Assembly: GCF_000350225.1 (NCBI RefSeq)
Contig: NW_005179194.1
Span: 189,899-253,898, forward strand
Direction: 5' to 3'
Length of the DNA stretch: 64,000 bases
Origin: Chondrus crispus
Lineage: Eukaryota > Rhodophyta > Florideophyceae > Gigartinales > Gigartinaceae
Positions 1-10,893 of the stretch are shown piece by piece. The stretch's first letter is position 1. Each line of letters begins with the position of its first letter. Under the pieces are notes generated by a model, which worked only from the letters and a program-made list of their open reading frames with translations, was not told the origin of the DNA and did no database searches. The position numbers and the translations under genes are program-made.

Positions 1-2061
1 CGCACACTACGGCCGTACATCGAAGGTACCAAGTTCATCGTCCGGACGGACCATGATGCCCTCCGATGGCTTATGTCCCTCACGGAGAGTTCCGGAAGGC
101 TTACCCGGTGGCGACTGCGGTTGGCGGAATACGACTTCACCATCCAGTACCGCCCCGGGCGCGTGCACCAGGTGCCCGATGCCCTGTCACGCCTCGTGTC
201 GCCAAGGGTCACTGACGACCCTCGCCCAGTCGTCGAAGTGGATGACGACATTCCCACCTTCGATGCGGGTACGACCGTCCGTGACATGTCGGACGAGCTC
301 GCGGACCACGTCTGTACCGCGAGCTGCGATCACAAGGCCGTCCATGTCTTCGTGACAACAAGGAACCAAGCCGGATCGCGAAGGGGGTCGCGCGTCCGTA
401 CGCGCGACGAGCCGAGGGGCGACGACGAGGCCCCCGCTCTTGAAGGACCCACCTCGTTCTGGGAGGAGAACGACGAGTTCGACGCTGTCGACATCGAGCG
501 CGCCGAACAACCCGAAGTTGGCGCGCCCGCCTCCACGGTCGCCCCTCCGCAGGACGACCTTCCGGCCCCTCTTACGTTAGAGGAGATAGCCGAAGAGCAA
601 CGGGTGGATGACTTCTGCCAGACCGTACTGGCACGACAGTCAGAGTCCCGGGACTCCGCGTTCTTCGAGGACCACCACGGGGTGCTCAAACGGAGACACC
701 CCTTTGACCCTGACATCGTGCAGGTCGTGGTGCCACGGACGCTACGGGCTCGGCTTCTCCAGCTCTGCCACACACCAACCATCGCGGGGCACCCGGGCCA
801 GAACCGTATGTACTTCGCGCTCCGTCGCGAGTACTACTGGCCCCATCTCGCTGCAGATGTCGCAGCTACGGTGCGAGGGTGCCGAACATGCGCGATGAAC
901 CGTGTTAAGTTGCGGAAACACCTCAACCGTTTGAAGTTGTTTCCGGCAACACGGCCGCTTGAAAGCCTCGCCATCGACATCTTGGGACCGCTACCCAAGA
1001 CGAAGGCAGGGAAACGGTTCCTTCTCGTAATTACGGACCGTTTCACCAAGCTGACTCAAGTTGTGGCACTGCGGACCGTAACCGCGTACACGGTAGCCGT
1101 CGCGTTCTGCGACACGTGGGTATTTAAATACGGTGTCCCACGTTCGCTACTGTCGGATAACGGACCGCAGTTTAACGCGAAGTTCTTCCACAGCACGTGC
1201 CGTGTCCTGGGGGTGACGAACTTGTACACTTCGGCGTACCACCCCCAGACGAACGGGCAGGTCGAGCGATACAACCGGACCATCGCTTCGATGTTACGCA
1301 ATTACGTCGGCGAACATCAGGACGACTGGGACGTGTACGTGGGGCCGCTCACGTACGCGTACAACTCCCACGTACATCGTACGACGAGTACCACGCCCTT
1401 CGAGCTCGTCCTCAGCCGACCCCCGCCGGAGTTCTCTCTACGTAGAGCCGACGGTGATGCGCCCCCGTCCGATAGGGGCAACGCGCGCGCTGAATTCCTC
1501 AAGACGTTGGACGACACGATCCAGAAGGCGTACGGGAGCCTGCGCCGGACGCAGGCTCGGTACAAGCGCGACTTCGATAAGCGCGTCAGACGGCTCAACG
1601 CACGTATCAAGCCAGGTAATTACGTCTACCTGAACCCCACCGATGGGGCAAAGACGTCTAACAAACTCGCGTCGCCCGCCGTCGGGCCATACCGGGTACT
1701 CGCCAACGACCGGCGAACCATCACAATCGATCGTGATGGTGTCACCGAGCGCGTCTCCGCAGACCGCTGCGTGTACGGGCCGCCACCGACGGGCGCGCCA
1801 CGGGCGAGTACAACAACCCCAAGTGACCTTGCCGACAAGGTCACCGAGGGCACGCAGTATGCCGTGGAACGATTACTCCGGCATCGAGGCATGGAGGACG
1901 ATACTATCGAGTTCCTCATCAAGTGGGCGGATTACGACACGCCCACATGGACCGCCCGGACTCACGTTCCGGAGGAGTTGGTGTCTCGTTACGCCCAACG
2001 CCTCCGGAGACGCACCGGCAGGAACCTCACGTCTGACGTGAACGCGGACGTTCACGCTTGA
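1..2061 (+). CDS. Chromovirus Pol, RNase H end-integrase-chromodomain
   Basis: The frame is open from base 1 and ends at TGA 2059-2061; the true start is outside the window. It begins in RNase H (TDHDALRWL at about residues 16-24). The H2C2 zinc finger of integrase follows, with His at 769 and 790 and Cys at 880 and 889. The catalytic triad is Asp 976-978, Asp 1156-1158 and Glu 1264-1266, giving D-35-E spacing. A GPYRVL (GPY/F) motif lies near 1684 and a chromodomain (FLIKWADYDTPTW) near 1912-1950. No internal stop or frameshift is visible, so this part could be functional. Known role of the family: integrase inserts the cDNA and the chromodomain steers it to chromatin. Confidence 0.93.
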   Translation, partial: RTLRPYIEGTKFIVRTDHDALRWLMSLTESSGRLTRWRLRLAEYDFTIQYRPGRVHQVPDALSRLVSPRVTDDPRPVVEVDDDIPTFDAGTTVRDMSDELADHVCTASCDHKAVHVFVTTRNQAGSRRGSRVRTRDEPRGDDEAPALEGPTSFWEENDEFDAVDIERAEQPEVGAPASTVAPPQDDLPAPLTLEEIAEEQRVDDFCQTVLARQSESRDSAFFEDHHGVLKRRHPFDPDIVQVVVPRTLRARLLQLCHTPTIAGHPGQNRMYFALRREYYWPHLAADVAATVRGCRTCAMNRVKLRKHLNRLKLFPATRPLESLAIDILGPLPKTKAGKRFLLVITDRFTKLTQVVALRTVTAYTVAVAFCDTWVFKYGVPRSLLSDNGPQFNAKFFHSTCRVLGVTNLYTSAYHPQTNGQVERYNRTIASMLRNYVGEHQDDWDVYVGPLTYAYNSHVHRTTSTTPFELVLSRPPPEFSLRRADGDAPPSDRGNARAEFLKTLDDTIQKAYGSLRRTQARYKRDFDKRVRRLNARIKPGNYVYLNPTDGAKTSNKLASPAVGPYRVLANDRRTITIDRDGVTERVSADRCVYGPPPTGAPRASTTTPSDLADKVTEGTQYAVERLLRHRGMEDDTIEFLIKWADYDTPTWTARTHVPEELVSRYAQRLRRRTGRNLTSDVNADVHA

Positions 2062-2070
2062 GAGGGGGGC
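2038..2070 (+). promoter_or_regulatory. Hairpin plus internal polypurine tract at end of pol
   Basis: A perfect 7-bp stem, GTGAACG (2038-2044) and CGTTCAC (2049-2055), encloses the loop CGGA. The pol stop and the purine run GAGAGGGGGG follow directly. The same module recurs at 5755-5789 beside the LTR. It resembles a plus-strand priming site but sits 3.7 kb upstream of the LTR. Confidence 0.6.
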
Positions 2071-5000
2071 CCTCAACCGCTTCGTTACGGTTGACGTGAG
2101 GACCGCACGGAAGTCAAGCCGTATTTGACTTCCGAAACCCAAGGACACACGACGTAAAGGCGAGGCAGTACGGACTGCCAGCGAGGATCTCGACCCCGCA
2201 GCGAACGACGATACGAGGACGCAGAGCTCGAAGGGAAGTCGAATACCCCTTCCGGAGCTGAAAGGTCGGACACTCACCCCCCGAACAGGGTCACCGGACG
2301 TTCCGTTAAGTCCGATCACCGCGGCGAGGGGAGGTCCGACGACTGAGGCAACCCCAGCGGAATCACGGGAGTCCCTGGCTTGATAGGACGCAATGGCTGA
2401 AGAAAGCGGTACCGCGTAACGTATCCCACGCTGGAGGTTCGTAACGCAGTTGGAGGCTGGGAGGCGATCGCCTCCATACGGCACACCAGCCCCAGAACGC
2501 AGGAGGAGCTAGGCAAGATAAGGAGTTGCAAATTGCTGAGAAGAGCTGCAACGCGTGGGCGTAGAGACCGAGAGTCACTGTGGCTCGCGAGGATAGGGGT
2601 CCCGGATGCGACACCGAGCCACTCCGCCAACGGCTAATACGCGAAAATTGGGGCAAGGAGAAATTACACTGTCGTATCCCCAACCCGGTCTCGGCAGCAC
2701 CGGCGGTCGAGGTGTGAGAAAATGGAAAAATATGGGTTCTTGGCGTACAGTGCGGCAATTCCGCACAGCGCACCGTTCACTCGGTGCCAATATGCCAGCG
2801 CCGGAACGGGGAAAATTAACGGAAATTTATTAGTGAAAGAAATGGGCAACTCACGTGAGCGAACGTACGCACGTTGGCACGCGAGACACAGCATGCCTCG
2901 ACCCGACCCTTCAGACGGACAGCCCAGCACACGGGGGAGACACACCCCGCAGAGGCGCCAACGAAGCCGCGCTCCGAACGCGCAGCTTCCCGGCGGCACC
3001 GTACGAGATCGGCCGCCGAAAAGCGACGCCGTCGACACAGGCATCCTACCCGGACATCAAAAATTTTGGGTGGTGAAAATCGCCTTGGCCAGACGCGCAG
3101 CACGGATCGCACGTGCACGGGGCGGCGCGCGTGTCGTACGCTCGACCCGCAATGACGGGAAAGATACAAATCATCTCCTCTGGCTGAATGCGAACGCGAC
3201 GTCGCGTTGCTCACTACAACGGATCGAGGAAGGCGTCCTTTTCGGGTACGGGATACGTGTGCTGCCGCTCGTGAGGCGACTGGCAGGGCCGTCGCTGGGA
3301 TATCGGAGATTCGAGTACGCCTTGTCCGACCGAAAGACAAGGAGAGGAAGCCGTCGTCAGGGGGAAGAAGGGATGTCGCGCGACACACCGACTTTGCACT
3401 TCGTACACCCTCACCGCCTACAACCCCCGGCGCCGACAAGGCCGGCATAAGCACGAGGTCCCCGCGACGTGAGCGTCCCCGGGCTGATCGCAAATACATG
3501 TCCAACAGGCTGTCCGACACGGCCTCGGGCTCGTCGTCGATCTCATATCCCCCCTCCCCGCGCACGTTCGTCGACGCCGCGCGCTTGTGCCCTCGCCCCG
3601 ATGGCGAGGGGGCGCGCTGAAGGAGACGAAGTCCGCGCGCTTGTGCCCTCGCCCCGATGGCGAGGGGGGCGCGCTGAAGGAGGCGAATGCCACGCGCTCG
3701 CGCACCCGCCGCCCGGAAGGCGAGGGGCGCGAAAGATAAGGAGAGGCGCCGCGCGAGAAGACGAATTCCTCGTGCTGTACCCGCGCGCTGCGCCCTCGCC
3801 TCAGACGGAGAGGGACGCCAAGGAAGAGGACCGCCGCACGCGCCCTCGCAACCGATAACGAAGAGCGCTGGGTAAAGAAATTTGCCGAGGGCTCGCGCTC
3901 CCACCACAGACGGCGAGAGACGCCAGCAAAGAAGAAGACGTACGTCGACGCGTCCGCCCCCTCGCCCCGATGGTGAGAGGCGCGAGCGACGAAAAAGACG
4001 AACGGCGCACGCGCAGCGCCCTGCCACCGATGGCGGACGTCGCGCGAAGAAGAAAACGTACGGCGCACGCGCAGCGCCCCCGCCACCGATGGCGGACGAC
4101 GCGCAAAGAAGAATAAGTACGTCCACGCGTTCACGCCCTCGCCCCGATGGCGAGGAGCGCCGGAAAAAGTCCTCGGGGAGCGCCGCGGGCCGAGCTTGCG
4201 AGGCCCACGCGCTACCACGAGGACTTTTCCGCCGCACCGCAGCGCGAAGGTCGCGAGCCGTGCCCTCGCCATCGGCGGCGAGGGCCGCCAAACATAAGGA
4301 ACGTCGCCGTGCGTCGTCAGGCGCCCCTGCCCTCGCCGCCGACGGCGAGAGGCCTCAAGAAGGACGACCGTCGCGCGTGCCCTCGCCCCGAAGGGCGAGG
4401 GACGTGCGAGACGAAGACAACGCGCCGTGCTCCGCCCCGGACGACGAAGGGGCGGGACGTGAAGACAGACGTTCGCTGCGCCGCGCGCCCTCACCTCGAG
4501 TGGCGAGGGACGCGCAACAAGTAAAGACCTCCGTTCGGCCCTGCGCCCTCGCCCCCGAAGGGCGAGGGGTGGGGGACCTCAGACATACCCCGCCGCGCAC
4601 GCCCTCGCCGCCGACGGCGAGAGGCCTCAAGGAGCATACGGGCCCTCGCGCGCCCCTGCCCTCGCCACCGACGGCGAGAGCCCTCAAAAAGGACGACCGT
4701 CGCGCGTGCCCTCGCCCCGAACGGTGAGGGACGCGCAAGACGAAGACAACGCGCCGTGCTCCGCCCCGGACGACGAAGGGGCGGGACGTGAAGACAGACG
4801 TTCGCTGCGCCGCGCGCCCTCAGCCCGAATGGCGAGGGACGTGATAGATAAGAGCGTTCGTTGTGCGCTAGGCCGTCGCTACCGATGGCGAGAGGCCTCA
4901 AGGAGAATATGAGTTCGCGCGCGTCCCTGCCCTCGCTACCGGATGGCGAAGAGGGACGAGGGGAACGCGATCTGCCATCGCCCCTTCCTCCTCCGCTTTG

Positions 5001-5754
5001 AGGAAAGCACAGGCGGGCGTGCTGTGTCACGCCGATGACAAAGGGGAATTAGAAGCAACGAACAGACTCGAAGAAACGCGTCACGATGGAAGCAATGTTT
5101 ACTGTGTCGTCCTCGACGACGTAAGGGAAGAAGGGCACCGCGCGGTTGACGACCAGACCGCGCGGTCAGCGACTGGCATTGTTCGAGGGCCCGCGAGACC
5201 CCGAAGCATGTTTATCCGGGGGACAATACCCCGGATGCCGAGGTGTCTCGGTGTCCAGTTCGGCGAGGCTAGGCATGAAGACATGCGGCGTGCCCTCCCC
5301 ATTGACGGTAGACGGAAGGGGTAGCCGGGCGAAACGAAAGGACCGGCCTGGATGGCCCCTCACCGGGGGCCACCAGTTCCAAGGACACGGTCGTGGACCG
5401 CGAGCGGGACTTCTGGAAACCCGGCGGAGGGAGCGGACCCGCTTGGGCCAGGACGACGCCACCCCCACGCGGTCCGGATGACGCACTTGGGAGTCCGAGC
5501 CCGCTCGAAGGCGGGGTCCCGACGGCCACCGCCTCCGCCATAGTTGGCTTCACGACGCCCGGGGGTGACTGCCGGAGAGGAATAGACCGCGGGTCGGCCA
5601 TGCTGACACGGGCGGTGACGCGAGAGGGGACGACCAAATGGCGCTGTCAAGGACGAAGTGGGACAGTGCGCAAAGGGGGGGGGAAATTCGTATACCAGGT
5701 CGGATCTGCTCGGGGTTCAGGGAGTGGGACGGACAGGTTCTGCAAGCCTCAGGA
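2071..5754. other. 3' cargo region of family 1 copy A
   Basis: This is 3.7 kb between the internal purine tract and the one beside the LTR. I see no credible gene. The long frames here are low-complexity readings of GC-rich repeats rich in Arg, Pro and Ala. Bases 2085-3530 and 4980-5750 are non-repetitive and have recognisable inverted counterparts in copy B. The middle is a palindrome array (3540-4960). Presence in both copies shows it belongs to the family and is not a chance insertion. Confidence 0.7.
3540..4960. repeat. Array of GC-rich short palindromes
   Basis: Degenerate units of roughly 50-110 bp each carry CCCTCGCC, a few bases, then GGCGAGGG, so each can form a hairpin. The clearest tandem units run from about 3590 to 3710 with a period near 54-58 bp. 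The copy B counterpart is at about 33090-34780. Confidence 0.8.
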
Positions 5755-5789
5755 GTGAACGCGGACGTTCACTCTTGAGGGGGGGGTGA
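5755..5789 (+). promoter_or_regulatory. Hairpin plus 3' polypurine tract next to LTR
   Basis: GTGAACG (5755-5761), loop CGGA, CGTTCAC (5766-5772), then a purine run ending just before the LTR at 5790. The position fits the priming site for plus-strand DNA synthesis. The module is almost identical to the one at 2038. Confidence 0.75.
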
Positions 5790-6382
5790 TGTGGTATAAC
5801 CCCAAACGCAAATTAGATTAGGATTGGATCAGGGACAGTAAGGCAACGAGCCTTACAGCCATGTGCGCACACACGTGTCCTCCACGTGTACGGGACGCGT
5901 ACTACACGTGGACTGTCAGCCCCGCCGGCTGACAGCGCTACAGTGTCGGTAGACCGGCACTACTGTAGAGTTATGATAGACTACGATGTACATTAAATAT
6001 GAGCGGACCGCCGGCGGTGGAGGACGACAAGCACGGACTTGTCAAGGGTCCTCCACCTTGGTCCGCCCGCTTACTTTTAGGTACTTCCGTCCGTTTTACC
6101 TAGAAGCAGCACCGCGCGCGGGTTGAGGACGCGCGTAGCACGCCCACGAGCCGGCTCCGCCTCCGCCCGTCGGTACTGGAACGTCACCCAGTACCGCTCC
6201 GGGGCGTCGAGGCGTAGAACCGCTCGCGCGTGCGCGCGTCCTCCCCGATCCCGCTCTACCACCGCTACCTCGAGCCCGTGCTCGGTACCGTGGGTGGGCC
6301 GTGCTTCTGTCTTCCCGCCGATCGGGGTCTTTCCGAACTGTCAGTACTCACCCCCCTCGTCGTTGGGGGTGATTATACTACA
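5790..6382 (+). repeat. 3' LTR of family 1 copy A
   Basis: 593 bp from TGTGGTATAAC to TTATACTACA, with inverted termini. The U3 part contains several CACGTG palindromes (5870-5915). A TATA-like ATTAAATATGAG lies near 5992. A GC-rich inverted repeat (CCGCCGGCGGTGGAGGACGA) follows near 6010. The homologue in copy B is 31854-32464. Confidence 0.88.
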
Positions 6383-6967
6383 CACTGCCAGTACACGAAG
6401 GTTCCGCAAATTAAACTTGACCCCTAATCTCCTCAAACGGTCAAACTCTTCGACCAAATCCTTGTGTAGAGCCAAAACCCAGGCTTCTCTTTTACGTCCC
6501 CTACCAGAGCTTGCTTTAGTAAATACTCGCGTGAAACCGTTACGCGAAACACGCGTGATGGAGCCTTTTTTGCCTTGTAACACCACCTTGCCTTCTTTAT
6601 CGGTAAAATCTGACCTCGACTTCCAAATGCGGCTTGCCCGTACAAGGTTTGCGTTTCGGGTTCCGCGAAAAAGATCTGGGAATTCGGCAAAGGCTTTAGA
6701 TGCGATACATGTTTCCCCGTCTGTCCGTACAGCCTGAAGCATCCATTTAACGATAGTCAATCGTTGCGACAGCGTCAAAACGCGCTGCAAGCTAAGCTTT
6801 TTTGTCGTGTCTGTAGTTGGAACTTCGTTCCTGTTGATTACAGATGAATTTGATGCATCTGTATTTGTCCCCGGGTTCGTGGTCGTCGAATGGCCTTGGT
6901 GCAATTTGCCATTGCGAAGCTTTGCGCTCTCGAGAGCGGCAATAATAGGGGAAGCAGATGCCGGCAT
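6383..6967 (-). pseudogene. Pogo-like transposase, N-terminal fragment
   Basis: About 190 codons starting with MPASASPIIA at 6967. The basic segment (LQRVLTLSQRLTIVKWML, then KSRSDFTDKEGKV, then GRGRKREAWVLALHKDLVEEF) looks like the DNA-binding half of a Tc1/mariner-pogo type transposase. The frame runs straight into the LTR of copy A, which truncates it after ...LRVLAV. Its missing continuation resembles the start of the fragment at 31853. Family assignment rests on that continuity and on nearby DDE motifs, so it is moderate. Confidence 0.5.
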
Positions 6968-6968
6968 T

Positions 6969-7505
6969 GGGAGGAGGGGGAATGAAGTGAAGGTGGTGGG
7001 AGGAGGGAGAGGGAAGTGAAAGTGGTGGGAGGAGGGAGATAGACGTGAACGGAGGGGAGGAACGTGAAGTTGTTGGGAGGAGGGAGAGGGACGTGGTCGG
7101 AGGGGGAGAGACTTGAAAGTGGTGGGAGGAGAGAAAGGGACTTGAAGGTGGCGGGAGGAGAGAGAAGGACGTGAACATTGTGGGAGAGAGGAGAGGGTCT
7201 TGAACGTGGTGGAAGGAGGGTGAGGGATGATGAAAGTGGTGGGAAGAGGGGAGCGACGTGAACGTGGTGGGAGGATGGTGATGGACGTGAACGTGGTGGG
7301 AGGAGGGGGAGCGACGTGAACGTGATGGGAAGAGAGCGATGGATGATGAAAGTGGTGGGAAGAGGGGGAGCGACGTGAACGTGGTGGGTGCATGGCGATG
7401 GACGTGAGGGTGGTGGCAGGAGGGGGAGCGAGGTGAACGTGGTGGCAGGAGGGGGAAGGACGTGATCGTGGTGGCAGGAGGGAGAGGAACGCGAAAGCGG
7501 TGTCG
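6969..7505. repeat. Purine-rich minisatellite
   Basis: About 16 imperfect copies of a roughly 30-35 bp unit close to GGGAGGAGGGAGAGGGACGTG plus AACGTGGT. The plus strand is nearly all purine with GTGG and ACGTG spacers. It separates two transposase fragments. Translations across it are repeats of Pro, Ser, His and Thr and are not genes. Confidence 0.85.
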
Positions 7506-7506
7506 C

Positions 7507-7740
7507 GAATTGAGATCTGGTATCTTTTTCGATCTAATGCCTTTTTTGCTAGTTGGTGATGTTTCGTCCAAATTGTAAAACCATGCAGTATTTCGGTCGC
7601 AGACGCAACATGTACTGTAAACTTTTGCGTATTGTGAGCTCAACAGATCTGTCGCCACGTTCCGGATTTTTCGTGGCAATACAGTGACACCCGTTTGGAG
7701 GAATTGTGACACTAATTTCAATTGGCCGTTTTTCAAATCA
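7507..7740 (-). pseudogene. Transposase fragment with DDE-type motif
   Basis: About 75 codons (QLKLVSQFLQTGVTVLP through WFYNLDETSPTSKKG). FYNLDETSP matches the first catalytic Asp region of pogo/Tigger-type DDE transposases; the fragment at 31350 has FWNMDETSV in the same place. It is cut by the minisatellite on its C-terminal side. Fragment order relative to 6383-6967 is not that of an intact gene, so the locus is rearranged. Confidence 0.45.
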
Positions 7741-7934
7741 CCGTTTTTGTGTCAGTGTCACTATTTCGCGTTGTTACTCTAATTTATTGGTTACACTAAT
7801 GACAGGAACTGGGTGTAGTGTCTATCCGACCGGGGCTTGCCTCGAAACGGCGATCTCCTCTCTCGAGGAGAGCTCTTTTTTGCGAAAATTAAATTGAACA
7901 TTCAGAAAGCTACCTTGAGTACTATTTCCTATCC
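7741..7934. other. Non-coding spacer
   Basis: About 190 bp without a credible gene. It contains a short palindrome near 7858 (CTCTCGAGGAGAG). Confidence 0.5.
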
Positions 7935-7937
7935 TTA

Positions 7938-8780
7938 GAGCACCCCTAGTGTCTATTGGACAATGCGCCTCATTTGAGGATTTCGCCTCATACAGTATGA
8001 GGCTTTTTTGCCGCGCCGTTTCTGGCGCAAAGAGGGAGAACTGAAAGCCATAGCTACCGCGAAACAGTAACAGTAAGAGTAAAAAAACAATGTCCAAGTC
8101 CCTTGAAGGCACCTAGAATGCACGGTATTTAGGAGGGTCTTTCTAATGCTCTGACAGACAGGAAAAATCCTCGTGATCAACAACGTCCGTCCAATAGACA
8201 CTAGTGGAGTGAGTATCTCTAAAAAATTTACCATCTTGAGTAAATCTATCTCCAAGCAGCCGACCGGATGGAGACAGATTTACTCATTTGCGCAAATAGA
8301 GATGCGAGTAGAATTGCGCCACTTGGAAACATTACCAAAAATCCACGCCAATTCTATTGACTTGGCGCGAGCAATGTTCTCTGTGCACAGGGAACACACT
8401 GTTTTCTGTGTACAGGGAACACCCCCAACACCCCCATCCCAAGCTGAATTTACCCGCCACTGCCATCCTCCTGCATTTTTCCTGACGCCTTCCCTTCTCC
8501 CTTTCCTCCTCCTCTCCTCCCTGCCCTTCCTCCAGGGCATGATGGTGTCATGTGGGGCTTGAGGAGATGGGAACCGGAGACGTCCCCCACAGTATATCCG
8601 TACAGCACCACCACTACCATCCCTCGCACTGGATGTCCACGGCTGCCGAAAGAGCCAATCACTGCACAACACGTTTGAATTTGCCCTCTAATCGGTAGTG
8701 TTGCGCCTCGAATCGCTATCTCCAAACGCTAAATTTCTCATATTTAACCTCGAAATATAACTAAACCAGTAGGGGTGCTC
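7938..8780. mobile_element. PIF/Harbinger-like MITE
   Basis: 843 bp with terminal inverted repeats beginning GAGCACCCCTA (the right end reads TAGGGGTGCTC) and flanked by TTA at 7935-7937 and 8781-8783. A 3-bp TTA/TAA duplication is the signature of PIF/Harbinger elements. Inside, a second inverted pair (TAGTGTCTATTGGAC near 7947 and GTCCAATAGACACTA near 8190) suggests a nested or partly duplicated copy. No transposase is encoded, so it is non-autonomous. Confidence 0.7.
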
Positions 8781-8854
8781 TTAACGTGCCAATACGCAGA
8801 AAACTTAAGAACATTATGCAGATTGAGTACCAAAATGCCTCTTCAAACTGGCTC

Positions 8855-9154
8855 TTTTGGTTTCAAAGTTGTTTTACATGCGGTTTTAAGGTGGTTTAAA
8901 AAAGCTTCTTTTCCAGACATATCTAAAATTAACAGGAAAAACAAGCAATTCTCACAAAGTTCTTTCTGGCCCCAAGTCAGAAGTCAAGTGCTGTGTCACG
9001 GGTATCTTTTTCTCTCCATGTTGAGAAAGCGAACGTCAACAATAAAATAGGTCGAATAATGCCCTCATATGAGGACAAAAGTCCGATAGGCACTAGAAAA
9101 GTAGATTTTCAAACCATCTTAAAACCGCATGGAAAATAACTTTGAAACCAAAAC
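8855..9154. repeat. Long inverted repeat
   Basis: The left arm 8855-8898 (TTTTGGTTTCAAAGTTGTTT onward) pairs with the right arm 9111-9154 in reverse complement at about 90% identity over 44 bp, with a loop near 210 bp. It may be a MITE or the edge of one. No gene is visible. Confidence 0.6.
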
Positions 9155-9636
9155 CCCCAGTTTAAATACGTAGTGCCGAGGACAAGCAGAATAAGAAAAT
9201 AGTGTCCAAGGGAGGTTTTCAAACGTTCAAATTTAAATATATATAAAAGAGCGCTTTTCGCGTCGGTGTACACTACACGGTTGTGGACGGGATAAACATA
9301 GAGCTGATTCGGGATACAGACGCTCAATGAAATATGGCTGGAAATCGAGGACTGAGGGACGGGTGGGGCAAAATGATTCGGCACAGGTGCTGGCTCCGGT
9401 GGCACGCTCAGAGCATCTCTACCGCGAGTCTATTCTCTAATCTAATAACAAATATTCAGCCGCAGAAAAAAATGATACTCTACCGCACGTTTCTAATCTA
9501 TTCGAATAGATTTTAGGATAGACAAGTGGGCTCCGTACGCACTTCGCGCGCCGAGCCAAGTCCTCGTAGAGGACCAATGGCGGGGAAGGGTGGCAATAGT
9601 TAGATGTAGAGATAATGGCGTTTACTTTTTTGATGA
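9155..9636. other. Intergenic, probable Helitron 3' flank
   Basis: No gene is seen. Downstream of the Helitron helicase end there is a GC-rich hairpin (GGCTCCGTACGC, loop ACTTC, GCGCGCCGAGCC, 9529-9557). CTAA lies about 12 bases beyond it on the minus strand, roughly the terminus expected of a Helitron, but the next base is A rather than T, so the boundary is unproven. Confidence 0.35.
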
Positions 9637-10888
9637 CTACTGAAGGAACTCGGAGTACACTACGTTTCGCGTTGTTTCATCGGACTCTCGAGTGAGAGTA
9701 GTGACGTTGCTTGGGTGAGTAGTCCTCGATAAGGCGACGTAGAGCTGACCGTGCGAGAAGTAGTGATCTCGTAGGTCGAGACCAATGCGGCCACCGAAGG
9801 ATTGGCCTTGCGCTTTGTTCGTTGTAAGGGCGAAACACGTCCGAATGGGGAACTGGGTTCGGGTAAAGCCAGGGATGGGAAATTTGTCGTCACCCGGTCC
9901 GCAGGGCATTCGAGGAAGACAGAGTCGGTTGCCTTCGTGAGACCCGGCGGTAACGCGTAGACAGAGAAGGTTGTTGGTCACGTTCTCGATGACATATCGC
10001 GCTCCTTTGACGTAACCGGAAGTGGGATCGATATTGCGCAGAAGCATGACGATGAAATCTTTCTTGAGCATGAGCTTGTGGTCTGGTAGAGCAGACCCGG
10101 CTGTCAAGGTGTTGAGCATTTCTGTGGGATAGATCAGCGCGTTTGTGTTTTCGTTCTCGACCTTTTCTGCGCTTAAATACGTTCGATACGGCCCCGGAAT
10201 CATGTTGCCGATGACCTCGTTGACTTCCTCGAGCGGCCTGTTCTTTGTGGTGAGTATAACGTGCTTGGTGAGCCAGGCAGGGTCGGCGTGATTGTCTCGA
10301 ATCCCTTGGAAGACCTTGACGTATAAATTGCGGATGGTGTGCTCGAACGCAACGGACTGTGGTAGTGAGATCCATTCCGGGCGCTGTTCGCCTTGAAGTC
10401 TGCCTTCCCCGACGCTGAGGAGGTACTCTGGAAAGTTGAGAGCACACATCTGCTGCAGGGTCTGCTCGGAGGGCAGCAAGGCGCATGTTCTCGGTAAGGC
10501 GAGGAATCGGCACTCTCGATACAGCGGGGAAGCCTTGACGCACGCGCTCACGATTGGACCTCTGGACCCGCCCGGAACGACTGGAAGGATTTGTCTAAAG
10601 TCTCCAACGAGCACGAGGAACTTTCCTCCGAAGGGCCGGTCGGTTTGTATCAAGTCGCGAAGGGAGCGATCGACAGTCTCAATGCAATGTCGATGGCACA
10701 TGACGATCTCGTCCCATATGATAATATCGATTTGTTGCAGTGTACGGCCAGTGTCGGAGTTTGCGGAGAAGCTGCACGTGCTTTCGGCAGATACAGGAAT
10801 GGGAATCTTGAACACGGAATGAGCCGTGCGTCCACCGTCGAGCAACACAGCAGCAACAGCAGACTTAGTGACAGCGATGACTCGCTTA
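9637..10888 (-). pseudogene. Helitron Pif1-like helicase, C-terminal part
   Basis: Open from the insertion point at 10888 to TAG at 9637-9639, about 415 codons. It starts KRVIAVTKSAVAAVLLDGG, followed by RTAHSVFKIPI, matching the segment after Walker A in Pif1 helicases. The Walker B-like IIIWDE is near 10715. GDFRQILPVV, NKAQGQSFGG and LYVALSR follow in the usual order. Known role: the helicase unwinds DNA during rolling-circle transposition. This half is intact; the N-terminal half is severed by the chromovirus. Confidence 0.9.
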
Positions 10889-10893
10889 CGGCG
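10889..10893 (+). repeat. Target-site duplication CGGCG (left)
   Basis: CGGCG at 10889-10893 repeats at 21913-21917, directly flanking the two LTR ends. A 5-bp duplication is typical of Ty3/gypsy integration. Confidence 0.95.

Larger units (their letters stand above)
1..6382 (+). mobile_element. Ty3/gypsy chromovirus, family 1 copy A (3' part)
   Basis: The window opens inside the RNase H region of an LTR retrotransposon. The order is RNase H end, integrase, chromodomain, a hairpin plus purine tract, a 3.7 kb non-coding cargo, a second hairpin plus purine tract, and the 3' LTR. The integrase and C-terminal chromodomain place it among chromoviruses. The 5' LTR, gag, protease and most of the reverse transcriptase lie before the window. 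Copy B (31854-37397) is the same family in the opposite orientation. The 3' LTR abuts a pogo-like transposase fragment, so the element inserted into an older transposon. Confidence 0.9.

Noticed and set aside
2816-4494. Long minus-strand frames (up to 491 codons) in the copy A cargo
   Set aside because: Arg/Ala/Ser low complexity from the palindrome array; several overlapping frames are equally open, as expected of GC-rich repeats.
6341-7736. A single 350-codon minus-strand transposase
   Set aside because: Only 6383-6967 and 7507-7740 look like protein; the middle is a minisatellite translation and the low end enters the LTR.
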